Assembly (NCBI GenBank): GCA_003489085.1
Contig: DNJM01000157.1
Location: forward strand, 639-9,236
Direction of reading: 5' to 3'
Source: Lachnospiraceae bacterium
Lineage (GTDB): Bacteria > Bacillota > Clostridia > Lachnospirales > Lachnospiraceae
Length of the DNA: 8,598 bases
A program made the translations under genes and the position numbers. Numbering within the stretch: the stretch's first letter is position 1; each line of letters begins with the position of its first letter. The notes under the pieces were generated by a model. That model was given only the letters and a program-made list of their open reading frames with translations. It had not been told where the DNA came from and searched no databases. Of the stretch, positions 1 through 5,712 are shown piece by piece.

Positions 1-339
1 ATCAATATCCTGCAGGCTACTTATGAGGCCATGCAAAAGGCGGTCGCAGAGCTTAAGACGGTGCCGGATCTGCTGCTGAACGATGCAGTTACCATTCCGG
101 GAATTGAAATTCCTCAGGTACCCATCATAAAAGGAGATGAAAAGAGCATTTCCATCGCAGCAGCCAGTATCATTGCAAAGGTAACCAGAGACCGGATGAT
201 GGAGGAGTATGATAAGCTCCTGCCAGGATACGGGTTTGCGGCAAATAAAGGGTATGGCTCCGCAGAACACATTCGTGCGCTGCAGAAGCTGGGGCCTTCC
301 CCGATCCATCGCAGATCCTTTGTCCGGAAGTATATTTAA
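1..339 (+). CDS. rnhB: Ribonuclease HII, C-terminal part (5' end outside window)
   Basis: This is the C-terminal 112 residues of RNase HII, the enzyme that cuts the RNA strand of RNA/DNA hybrids and starts removal of single ribonucleotides misincorporated into DNA. The frame is open from base 1, so the gene begins upstream. Family blocks are clear: GDEKSISIAAASIIAKVTRD, then YGFAANKGYGSAEH and GPSPIHRRSF near the end. By family knowledge the Asp of TRD (residue 64 of this fragment) and the Asp of LLLND (residue 28) match two of the four metal-binding acidic residues; the other two lie in the missing N-terminal part. The C-terminus ends right after the HRRSF block, so nothing appears truncated on the right. 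The next gene, yraN, starts 30 bases downstream on the same strand, which suggests one transcript. Confidence 0.95.
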   Translation: MNILQATYEAMQKAVAELKTVPDLLLNDAVTIPGIEIPQVPIIKGDEKSISIAAASIIAKVTRDRMMEEYDKLLPGYGFAANKGYGSAEHIRALQKLGPSPIHRRSFVRKYI

Positions 340-369
340 TCCGTTTGTTACAGACAGAATGGAGGTAGC

Positions 370-762
370 TTGACGCAGAAAAAGCAGGAAGAAAAGTGTG
401 TGGGGCATACGATAAACAGGAGAAGCGTGGGAACTGCATATGAGCAAAAGGCAGAGGCGTATTTAAAGAAACAGGGGATGCAGATTCTGGAGCGGAATTT
501 TCGATGTCGGCAGGGCGAGATTGATCTGATTGCCAGAGAGGGCGAGACGATAGTTTTCTGTGAGGTGAAGTATCGAAATGGAACGGCTGTCGGTCATCCG
601 CTGGAAGCCGTGGGGGTCAGGAAGCAGCAGAGGCTGATTCACTGTGCTGCCTATTATCTGATGCAGCACGGCGGAACGGAAACAGCATGCCGTTTTGATG
701 TGATCGGTTTTTTAGGAGAGGAATTGATTCATATATCGAATGCATTTGAGGGAAACTGTTGA
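370..762 (+). CDS. yraN: YraN family (UPF0102) nuclease-fold protein
   Basis: This is a 130-residue protein of the YraN/UPF0102 family. The family has a PD-(D/E)XK-like endonuclease fold, and its role, presumably in DNA repair or recombination, is not settled. The nuclease-like core is visible: GEIDLIAREG with Asp52, followed by FCEVKYR with Glu65 and Lys67, the usual D...ExK arrangement. The preceding G-x-x-YEQKAEAYLKKQG helix and RNFRCRQGEID are also typical. The start is TTG at 370, chosen because GGAGG lies at 361-365, four bases upstream, and no ATG gives a full family-length product. The N-terminal 15-20 residues are a basic extension that is poorly conserved in the family. It sits between rnhB and pgeF, a common housekeeping neighbourhood in Clostridia. 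Confidence 0.9.
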   Translation: MTQKKQEEKCVGHTINRRSVGTAYEQKAEAYLKKQGMQILERNFRCRQGEIDLIAREGETIVFCEVKYRNGTAVGHPLEAVGVRKQQRLIHCAAYYLMQHGGTETACRFDVIGFLGEELIHISNAFEGNC

Positions 763-787
763 CGGAGAAACATATAGGAGGAAGCAG

Positions 788-1639
788 ATGGAGACAACAT
801 TTCAGTATAAAAATACACAGAATATTTTTCGGGAGAAAAGAGCGGGCGAGGTGGTTTATCTGGAATATCCGCTTCTTGCAGAGACCGGACTGGTCCGGCA
901 TGGATTTTCTACCCGCATTGGCGGTGTCAGTGAAGGCGAATGGACTTCTATGAATTTAAGCTTTACCAGAGGGGACCGGGAAGAGGCCGTGCAGGAAAAT
1001 TTCCGGAGAATCGGTAAAGCCATCGGTGTATTGCCGGAGCAGATGGTCTTTACGGTGCAGACGCATACGACTAATGTCCGTGAAGTGCAGGAGGAAGATA
1101 TCGGAAATGGAATTGCCAGAAGAATTGCCTATACGGATGTGGATGGGCTGGTGACCAATCGCCCGGGAGTCTGCCTTGCTACCTTCTATGCAGACTGTGT
1201 ACCGCTTTATTTTCTGGATCCGGTGAAGAAGGCGATCGGGCTTTCACATTCTGGATGGCGCGGAACTGCAGGGAAGATGGGACAGGTAACTGTCCGGAAG
1301 ATGACAGAGCTGTATGGATGTGATCCGGGAGACATTCTGGCCGCGGTCGGCCCATCGATCTGCCAGGACTGCTATGAGGTCAGTGAAGATGTGATTGATG
1401 CCTTCCGGGCAGCTTATGATAAGAAATACTGGGAGGAATTATTCTATCAAAAAGAAAATGGAAAATACCAGCTGAATCTCTGGCGGGCGAATGAAATCGT
1501 ACTGACAGAGGCAGGTATTCGTCCAGAGCATCTGGCAGTGACGAACCTGTGTACCTGCTGTAACAGTGAGGTGCTGTTTTCCCACAGGGCTTCGAAAGGA
1601 CGGCGGGGAAATCTGGGAGCCTTTCTGGCGTTGCGGTAG
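788..1639 (+). CDS. pgeF: PgeF/YfiH laccase-domain protein (purine nucleoside phosphorylase / peptidoglycan editing factor family)
   Basis: This 283-residue protein belongs to the YfiH/DUF152 family, formerly annotated as polyphenol oxidase or laccase. Characterised members phosphorolyse or deaminate purine nucleosides, and the E. coli member also affects peptidoglycan stem-peptide fidelity; which role applies here cannot be told. The metal site is intact: His93 in VQTHTTNV, Cys137 in YADCVPLYF and His154 in LSHSGWRGT. The C-terminal family block CTCCNSEVLFSHRASKGRRG is also present. I chose ATG 788 because AGGAGG at 776-781 sits six bases upstream. An in-frame ATG at 740 would add 16 residues, overlap yraN and lack a good ribosome binding site. 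The start lies 25 bases after yraN, so the two are probably co-transcribed. Length is normal for the family (about 250-285). Confidence 0.92.
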   Translation: METTFQYKNTQNIFREKRAGEVVYLEYPLLAETGLVRHGFSTRIGGVSEGEWTSMNLSFTRGDREEAVQENFRRIGKAIGVLPEQMVFTVQTHTTNVREVQEEDIGNGIARRIAYTDVDGLVTNRPGVCLATFYADCVPLYFLDPVKKAIGLSHSGWRGTAGKMGQVTVRKMTELYGCDPGDILAAVGPSICQDCYEVSEDVIDAFRAAYDKKYWEELFYQKENGKYQLNLWRANEIVLTEAGIRPEHLAVTNLCTCCNSEVLFSHRASKGRRGNLGAFLALR

Positions 1640-1659
1640 CAGTGGGAAGGAGGAGGCAG

Positions 1660-2586
1660 ATGAAAGGAATAATATTGACAAAGCAGCTTGTTGAGGACTC
1701 TGCGGCACAGGAGGCAGTAGAGGAGGTTACCGGGCAGGTAATCGGAGAAGCAAAATATGTTCAGAATTATATCACCGATCATATACCGGATCTGATTTCC
1801 TTTGGACTGAGGGTTCTGCTTGCGATTGCTTTTTTTCTGATCGGGCGTAAAGTGATTGACTGGATTCGGAAAATTGTACGCAAATCACTGGAACGTTCCA
1901 GTGCGGACAGGGGCGTTGTACAGTTCGTAGATTCCCTTCTGAAATGTTCGTTGTATGCGGTTCTGCTGCTTTCGATTGTAACCAAATTCGGTGTGGAACC
2001 ATCGGCTATTGCGGCTCTCATGGCTTCCGGTGGTGTGGCAATAGGTCTGGCACTGCAGGGAAGCCTGTCCAATTTTGCAGGCGGCGTGCTGATTCTTCTC
2101 CTGAAGCCTTTTGTAGTCGGTGACTATATCATTGAAGATAATCATAAAAACGAGGGAACGGTAAAAGAGATTCAGATCTTCTATACCAAGCTCTCTACGA
2201 TCGATAATAAGACGATTGTAATACCGAACGGGACTTTGTCAAATAGTAGTCTGACGAATGTTACAGCGAAGGAGAAAAGGCGGCTGGATCTAAGCGTAGG
2301 AATCTCTTATAATGCCGATCTGCGGAAAGCTAAGGAGATTCTGAGCGGACTTCTGGAGGCGGATCCGGATATTCTGAAAGAGGAAGAACGGCTTGTCTGT
2401 GTAGAAGAGCTGGGAGATTCAGCGGTGATTCTGGGTATCAGAGCGTGGGTAAAAACCGAGCTCTACTGGACGGTCAGATGGCGGCTGCTGGAGGAGATAA
2501 AGCTGACTTTTGATGAGAAAGGCATTGAAATTCCATATACGCAGCTGACGGTGACGATGCGTGAAGCGGGAAAAGAAAATAAATAA
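1660..2586 (+). CDS. mscS: Small-conductance mechanosensitive channel, MscS family
   Basis: This 308-residue membrane protein is an MscS-type channel, which opens under membrane tension to release osmolytes during hypo-osmotic shock. Hydrophobic segments lie at about residues 45-63, 88-111 and 113-150. The third contains the Gly/Ala-rich pore helix with GGVAIGLALQGSLSNFAGG (Gln133 to Asn138 in the family core) and continues into LKPFVVGDYI, the start of the beta domain. The cytoplasmic part has FYTKLSTIDNKTIVIPNG and a C-terminal alpha/beta domain ending IPYTQLTV, typical of E. coli MscS-length proteins. The start is ATG 1660 behind AAGGAGGAGG at 1647-1656; a GTG at 1642 is upstream of that site and unlikely. 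The first 40 residues are polar or acidic. The gene starts 20 bases after pgeF, with no promoter visible between them. Confidence 0.94.
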   Translation: MKGIILTKQLVEDSAAQEAVEEVTGQVIGEAKYVQNYITDHIPDLISFGLRVLLAIAFFLIGRKVIDWIRKIVRKSLERSSADRGVVQFVDSLLKCSLYAVLLLSIVTKFGVEPSAIAALMASGGVAIGLALQGSLSNFAGGVLILLLKPFVVGDYIIEDNHKNEGTVKEIQIFYTKLSTIDNKTIVIPNGTLSNSSLTNVTAKEKRRLDLSVGISYNADLRKAKEILSGLLEADPDILKEEERLVCVEELGDSAVILGIRAWVKTELYWTVRWRLLEEIKLTFDEKGIEIPYTQLTVTMREAGKENK

Positions 2587-2595
2587 AAATATGAC

Positions 2596-2624
2596 TTGAT
2601 TTTTGGTGAAGCATGATATATAAT
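2596..2624 (+). promoter_or_regulatory. Sigma-A-type promoter of the tRNA-Thr gene
   Basis: A -35 box TTGATT (2596-2601) and a perfect -10 box TATAAT (2619-2624) are separated by exactly 17 bases. The tRNA begins 28 bases after the -10, a normal distance. The promoter starts within 10 bases of the mscS stop, and no terminator is visible between them. Confidence 0.8.
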
Positions 2625-2652
2625 ATTCATTGTTTGGTTCACAAAATCAAAT

Positions 2653-2725
2653 GCTGGAATAGCTCAGTCGGTAGAGCACTTCACTCGTAATGAAGGGGTC
2701 GTCGGTTCAAGTCCGATTTCCAGCT
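2653..2725 (+). tRNA. tRNA-Thr, anticodon CGT
   Basis: The cloverleaf folds by eye. The acceptor stem is GCTGGAA (2653-2659) with TTCCAGC (2718-2724). The D arm is GCTC/GAGC. The anticodon stem is CTTCA/TGAAG around the loop CTCGTAA (2684-2690), giving anticodon CGT at 2686-2688. The variable loop is GGGTC, and the T arm GTCGG/CCGAT closes on TTCAAGT with one G-T pair. The discriminator base is T2725. CGT reads the threonine codon ACG. CCA is not encoded, so it must be added after transcription. The gene has its own promoter and terminator and stands alone rather than in a tRNA cluster. Confidence 0.96.
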
Positions 2726-2730
2726 TTAGA

Positions 2731-2773
2731 AAAAAACTGTAAAACCTTTGCAGAAAAGGTCTTACAGTTTTTT
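2731..2773 (+). terminator. Intrinsic terminator after tRNA-Thr
   Basis: The stem pairs CTGTAA (2737-2742) with TTACAG (2762-2767), and after one mismatch ACCTTT (2744-2749) with AAAGGT (2755-2760), around a five-base loop. Flanking A and T runs (2731-2736 and 2768-2773) extend it, and the T6 tract ends the transcript. The symmetrical A/T runs mean it could also work on the opposite strand. Confidence 0.88.
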
Positions 2774-2812
2774 GTTGTATTTTAGTCTACATACTCGATT
2801 CTTTTTCCGGGC

Positions 2813-2842
2813 TTGCAGTCTGTAAGAGAATCATGCTATAAT
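2813..2842 (+). promoter_or_regulatory. Strong extended -10 promoter upstream of the HTH protein gene
   Basis: TTGCAG (2813-2818) and a perfect TATAAT (2837-2842) are 18 bases apart, with TGC (2834-2836) directly before the -10 making an extended -10 element. It lies just after the tRNA terminator and points at the gene ending at 3536. The predicted RNA start near 2849 leaves a leader of about 130 nt to ATG 2976, or about 195 nt to the alternative start at 3045. Confidence 0.7.
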
Positions 2843-2848
2843 AGCAGC

Positions 2849-2975
2849 AGTGATTTTGGCCGCAGGCAATGGCCATTCTGATGACGTATCTTTTATATTC
2901 TTTTTTCCGCAGGAATCCTGCATATTTCTACAATAAAGCGTATCAGTAAGAATAAAGGACAGACCAGGTGTAACC
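2849..2975 (+). other. Untranslated leader with two small inverted repeats
   Basis: No gene is visible between the promoter at 2813-2842 and the HTH protein gene. The leader holds two small inverted repeats, TGGCC...GGCCA (2857-2861 with 2871-2875) and GCAGG-AAT-CCTGC (2909-2921). CCGCAGG occurs in both (2860-2866, 2907-2913). A T-rich run (2889-2906) separates them. A TGACGTA at 2882-2888 matches the repeat units found after the downstream gene. I do not recognise a known riboswitch class here. Confidence 0.35.
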
Positions 2976-3536
2976 ATGTACAGCAGCAAGAATATATCTA
3001 TGACCGGTGCCGGGCGAAAATCCAGTCAGAAAGGAGGAGGTAATATTTACAATACCATATCTGTAACATATGTCAAAAAGGCTCTGGGGGATTATAAAGG
3101 ACGTCTGGCAGATATCCATGAACGGATCCAGGAGCTGTATCGTCTGGGAAATGATTCGGAAGGGATGATAGCGTCTCTGACCTTTCGGAAGGAGCCGGAA
3201 GAAAAACAAAGAGATCTGTCCTCGCTTCTTCTCAGACACCGGGCAATGATGGCAGAACAGGAGCAGGAGATCCGCATGGAAATGTGGAGACTGGCAGAAG
3301 AAGAAGAGACACTGAGACGAATCTGGGTCTGCTATCGTGCCTTAAATGAACTGCATTTTAAGATTATCAGAAGACTGTACGTGGAAAAAGAACTGTATGC
3401 TTCAGTGGAGCGGGAATGTGGAATGTCTCACGGAAAGTTCGAGAAGGAACGCAGCGCGGCAATGAAGCGGATCGTGGAGTTATATCATAGTGATCTGGAT
3501 AACCTGGAAATCCTGGCTGGTCCTGATCTGAAATGA
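2976..3536 (+). CDS. Small helical protein with C-terminal HTH, resembling sigma-region-4/ArpU-type phage regulators
   Basis: I do not recognise a specific family member. The frame codes for up to 186 residues, highly charged and mostly helical. Its middle is probably coiled coil (KGRLADIHERIQELYRL and the Glu/Arg-rich EQEQEIRMEMWRLAEEEE). The last third reads like a helix-turn-helix: FKIIRRLYVEKELYASVERE, then CGMSHGKFEKERSAAMKRI, as in sigma-70 region 4 and ArpU/RinA-like phage transcription activators. A DNA-binding regulatory role is inference. The start is uncertain. ATG 2976 has only AGGTG at 2966-2970, and ATG 3000 has no clear site. A very strong AAGGAGGAGG lies inside the frame at 3031-3040 and is correctly spaced for ATT 3045, which would give 163 residues. 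The gene has its own promoter and is followed by a terminator, and it precedes the surface-protein operon, making it the candidate regulator of that operon. Confidence 0.72.
   Translation: MYSSKNISMTGAGRKSSQKGGGNIYNTISVTYVKKALGDYKGRLADIHERIQELYRLGNDSEGMIASLTFRKEPEEKQRDLSSLLLRHRAMMAEQEQEIRMEMWRLAEEEETLRRIWVCYRALNELHFKIIRRLYVEKELYASVERECGMSHGKFEKERSAAMKRIVELYHSDLDNLEILAGPDLK
3030..3047 (+). promoter_or_regulatory. Very strong ribosome binding site followed by ATT, possible true start of the HTH protein
   Basis: The sequence AAAGGAGGAGGT (3030-3041) is nearly a full complement of the 16S 3' end. The only start-like in-frame codon at proper distance is ATT at 3045, seven bases after AAGGAGG (3031-3037). 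If the site were internal to the gene it would encode the odd tripeptide GGG after a low-complexity stretch. No ATG, GTG or TTG in any frame lies 5-12 bases downstream. Confidence 0.5.
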
Positions 3537-3566
3537 CGTAACATGACCTAACTTGACGTAGACGTA
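3534..3566 (+). repeat. Tandem 10-bp direct repeats, possible operator
   Basis: Three consecutive units at 10-base period are seen: TGACGTAACA (3534-3543), TGACCTAACT (3544-3553) and TGACGTAGAC (3554-3563), followed by a fourth partial GTAA. The first unit begins with the TGA stop of the HTH protein gene. A 10-base period places the units on one DNA face, as in many operators for dimeric or oligomeric activators. The third unit overlaps TTGACG (3553-3558), which could be a -35 box. Another TGACGTA lies at 2882-2888 in the leader of the HTH gene. Confidence 0.5.
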
Positions 3567-3588
3567 AGAGAAGGGGATATGCTATGCT
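3553..3588 (+). promoter_or_regulatory. Possible regulated promoter for the surface-protein operon
   Basis: TTGACG (3553-3558) is a good -35 box. The matching -10 is weak: GATATG (3576-3581) at 17 bases, or an extended TGC-TATGCT (3580-3588) at an over-long 24 bases. A poor core promoter next to tandem repeats would fit activator dependence, but any RNA made here meets the terminator at 3621-3648 before reaching the adhesin gene. Confidence 0.3.
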
Positions 3589-3679
3589 AAAGTTGCTTTT
3601 AAAGCGAATCCCTATAGCAGAAAAACAGGAGATGACTCCTGTTTTTTTGTTCCCCGGAAATTCCACGGCTCTCCTGTGA
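3584..3679 (+). CDS. Possible 31-residue leader ORF spanning the terminator
   Basis: ATG 3584 is preceded by GAAGGGG (3570-3576) at seven bases. It opens a 31-codon frame (MLKLLLKRIPIAEKQEM..., ending STALL) with a stop at 3677-3679. The frame runs straight through the terminator hairpin at 3621-3648, so ribosomes on it could change folding of the hairpin. It resembles no known protein and may be chance. The good site and the overlap with the terminator are the only reasons to list it. Confidence 0.2.
   Translation: MLKLLLKRIPIAEKQEMTPVFLFPGNSTALL
3621..3648 (+). terminator. Intrinsic terminator between the HTH gene and the surface-protein operon
   Basis: ACAGGAG (3625-3631) pairs perfectly with CTCCTGT (3636-3642) around an ATGA tetraloop, followed by T7 (3642-3648). 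Four further A-T pairs extend the base. It lies 85 bases after the HTH gene stop, so it most simply ends that transcript. It also separates the adhesin operon from the upstream promoters, unless it is read through or acts as an attenuator. Confidence 0.85.
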
Positions 3680-3766
3680 AATCAGAGTTTGAATGGAAGG
3701 GTGTGACTGTATTTGTGCAGCCGGGAAATTACCCGGGAAGGGAACAGCAAAGCAGTAAGGAGGGAT

Positions 3767-3856
3767 ATGAATGCAGAACACAGGATAGTCAGTCAAAGCA
3801 GCGGAAAGAGACGTTCGGGTATTGGAGCCGGACAGAAAAGGAGGAAAATTACATGA
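3767..3856 (+). CDS. Possible 29-residue basic leader peptide overlapping the adhesin start
   Basis: AAGGAGG (3757-3763) is followed by ATG 3767, at a short three-base spacing. The frame codes for a 29-residue Arg/Lys-rich peptide ending GQKRRKIT, and its stop forms ATGA with the adhesin start codon (3853-3856), the usual layout for translational coupling. Nothing similar is known to me. The rest of 3649-3852 holds a small hairpin, CCGGG-AAATTA-CCCGG (3721-3736), and no other convincing signal. Confidence 0.25.
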   Translation: MNAEHRIVSQSSGKRRSGIGAGQKRRKIT

Positions 3857-5712
3857 AAAGAATCATTTTGTTTCTGGCGGCCGCCGTCCTGCTGCTCTGT
3901 GCTGCCGCACCGGCAGTCCGGGCGGAAGACACGATTCCGGCGGAAGCAGGAGTCCAAAGTGTCCCGGAAACAGAAACTCAGAAAAATGATTCCTGCGATG
4001 CAGGAGCAGAGAAAAATTTTTCTGCGGAGGAAAAAGAAAGCCTGCAAATTGATATCGAAGATGGAAGCCGGCTGGAACCGGAGGAGACAGAGCTTCTGGG
4101 AATTGAAGAAGAAGCTGTATTCTTTACCGCGGATGCTGCGGCAGCAGCAGAACGCTCCGGGGAAGCAGTGACATTAACGGTAGGAAAGAAGGTGAAATAT
4201 GGATCCTATTCTACAAACTATTTTTATATTAACGGTCAACTGGCGTATTGCCTGGAGCCTCGCAAATCTACTCCCGGAGGAGGAAGCTATGCGGCGGATG
4301 TCCTGAGCAATGGGTCTTTGAGAAAAGCCATGTATTATCTGATGGGAGGACCGGGATGGCCTGAAGTAGCGCCTGCATTTGCAGGGGTGTCACAGGATAT
4401 GTCTTATGCCTACTGCCACTGTGTGCTGTCCTGGATCTACAACAACTATGATGACAGTATTTTTCTGGGGTTTGGCGCATTGGGTCCCCAGAATGGAGGA
4501 CAGAATTTCTGCAAAAATGTAGCTAACTGGATTGCACGGGATTTTCCGGAACCGCCGTTTGCCGGTGCGGAAATTACACCAGCCAGTCAGGAGGCATATT
4601 ATGATGCGGAAAGCCGGATGCAGAGAACCGGAAATTATTACCTCAATGCAGACGTGAGAAATCAATTCAGTATACCGCTTCCTGATGGTGTAGCGCTTTA
4701 TGATGCTGCTACCGGAGTGAGGATGACAGGAACAGCCGTGATTACGGGCGGAACCTCGTTCTATCTGGAGGCAGGAATGGAGCATGCCGGAAAATGGCAG
4801 TCAGGAAAGCTGACCGGAAGCATATCGAATGATTATCTGTCTTTTGTAATTGATACTGGCGGAGGCAGCCAGGATGTAGGAGGTCTTGTTCATATAGAAC
4901 CGAAAGAAACTACAGGATTCGAAGTAAAATGGATGGAGGCCGGCAGGATATTGATCCGGAAATCCTCTGCAGCTGATGGAAGCAAGCTGTCCGGAGCCGT
5001 ATTTACAATCAGCAAAAAGGGAGGCGAGGAAGCGGCAAGGATAGTTACCGATACGGCAGGAGAAGCGTATTCTCCGCTGCTCATACCGGGAGAAATATAT
5101 GTGGTTAAGGAAATAAAAGCACCGGAAGGATATCGGGTTTCCGGACAGGAGGAAGAGGGAATCGAGATATATCTGGATCCGGAGGCTGAAAGGACAGAAG
5201 GTATTGCTACGGTATGTGTGGAAGTGGAGAATCAGCTTGCATCCTGTGATCTGGAAGTCAGGAAAAGAATCCGCGCCGATGAAATCGTGTGGGCAAACGG
5301 CAATCCGATTTTTATCTTTACGGTAGATGGTACGGATCTTGGAGGAGACAGTCATTGCTATTCACGTGTAGTGGAATTCGACCGGGAATATGTAGAGAAA
5401 GAGGTACAGAAAGATGGGTTTGTGGAAGCTTCTGCCAGATTCGAAGGAATTCCGTGTGGAACGGCTTATCGGATCCGAGAGGCAGAAACAAGTCGCTATT
5501 GTCTGCAGAATGTAACCAGTGCGGATGAGAATGTTACTATTCAGAAACTGGCAGAGCCTGCAGCCGGAAAACTTCCGGAAGAGGTGTTTTACGTTACAGC
5601 AGATCTGCTGCAAAAGCCTACAGGAACATGCGTTGTATTCCAGAATGCAAAAGTAAAATGGAATCTGTGGTCACATACGGATACTGTAATAAATCGGGTG
5701 CGTGTCTCATGA
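3853..5712 (+). CDS. Secreted adhesin: thioester-like domain plus two CnaB-type isopeptide domains, no LPXTG
   Basis: This 619-residue exported surface protein starts at ATG 3853 behind GGAGG (3840-3844); the frame opens earlier, but a signal peptide begins here. Residues 1-24 are a classic signal peptide cut after AVRA. A Glu-rich, low-complexity linker follows to about residue 110. Residues 110-355 resemble the thioester (Cys-Gln/TQXA) domains of Gram-positive adhesins, with Cys133 in AYCLEP and Trp194 in HCVLSW, but the expected Gln is not present. Residues about 364-461 are a CnaB domain: Lys370, Glu420 in VVKEIKAPEGYR, and Asn460 in VENQ fit the self-forming Lys-Asn isopeptide triad. Residues 465-600 are a second, divergent one with Lys471, Glu543 and Asn598. 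The protein ends in KVKWNLWSHTDTVINRVRVS with no sortase motif or membrane anchor. Its role is probably surface attachment; the binding target is unknown. The stop overlaps the peptidase start as ATGA. Confidence 0.82.
   Translation: MKRIILFLAAAVLLLCAAAPAVRAEDTIPAEAGVQSVPETETQKNDSCDAGAEKNFSAEEKESLQIDIEDGSRLEPEETELLGIEEEAVFFTADAAAAAERSGEAVTLTVGKKVKYGSYSTNYFYINGQLAYCLEPRKSTPGGGSYAADVLSNGSLRKAMYYLMGGPGWPEVAPAFAGVSQDMSYAYCHCVLSWIYNNYDDSIFLGFGALGPQNGGQNFCKNVANWIARDFPEPPFAGAEITPASQEAYYDAESRMQRTGNYYLNADVRNQFSIPLPDGVALYDAATGVRMTGTAVITGGTSFYLEAGMEHAGKWQSGKLTGSISNDYLSFVIDTGGGSQDVGGLVHIEPKETTGFEVKWMEAGRILIRKSSAADGSKLSGAVFTISKKGGEEAARIVTDTAGEAYSPLLIPGEIYVVKEIKAPEGYRVSGQEEEGIEIYLDPEAERTEGIATVCVEVENQLASCDLEVRKRIRADEIVWANGNPIFIFTVDGTDLGGDSHCYSRVVEFDREYVEKEVQKDGFVEASARFEGIPCGTAYRIREAETSRYCLQNVTSADENVTIQKLAEPAAGKLPEEVFYVTADLLQKPTGTCVVFQNAKVKWNLWSHTDTVINRVRVS

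Noticed and set aside
2718..2773. Attachment-site repeat at the tRNA 3' end
   Set aside because: No second copy of the tRNA 3' sequence was seen elsewhere in the window, and no integrase gene is present.
3671..3677. Second copy of CTCCTGT that could pair with the terminator's 5' arm as an antiterminator
   Set aside because: It is transcribed after the terminator, so it cannot prevent the hairpin forming in the usual way. A seven-base match nearby can be chance.
3676..3852. N-terminal extension of the adhesin from GTG 3676
   Set aside because: It would put 59 polar residues before a perfect signal peptide, and ATG 3853 has a good ribosome binding site at 3840-3844.
3853..3924. Lipoprotein signal in the adhesin (Cys16 in LLLCAAAP)
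   Set aside because: The residue before Cys is Leu, not Gly/Ala/Ser as in a lipobox, and a standard cut site AVRA follows at residues 21-24.
4801..5355. Open frame of 184 codons on the minus strand
   Set aside because: It is antisense to the CnaB domains of the adhesin, and its composition is that of a shadow frame.
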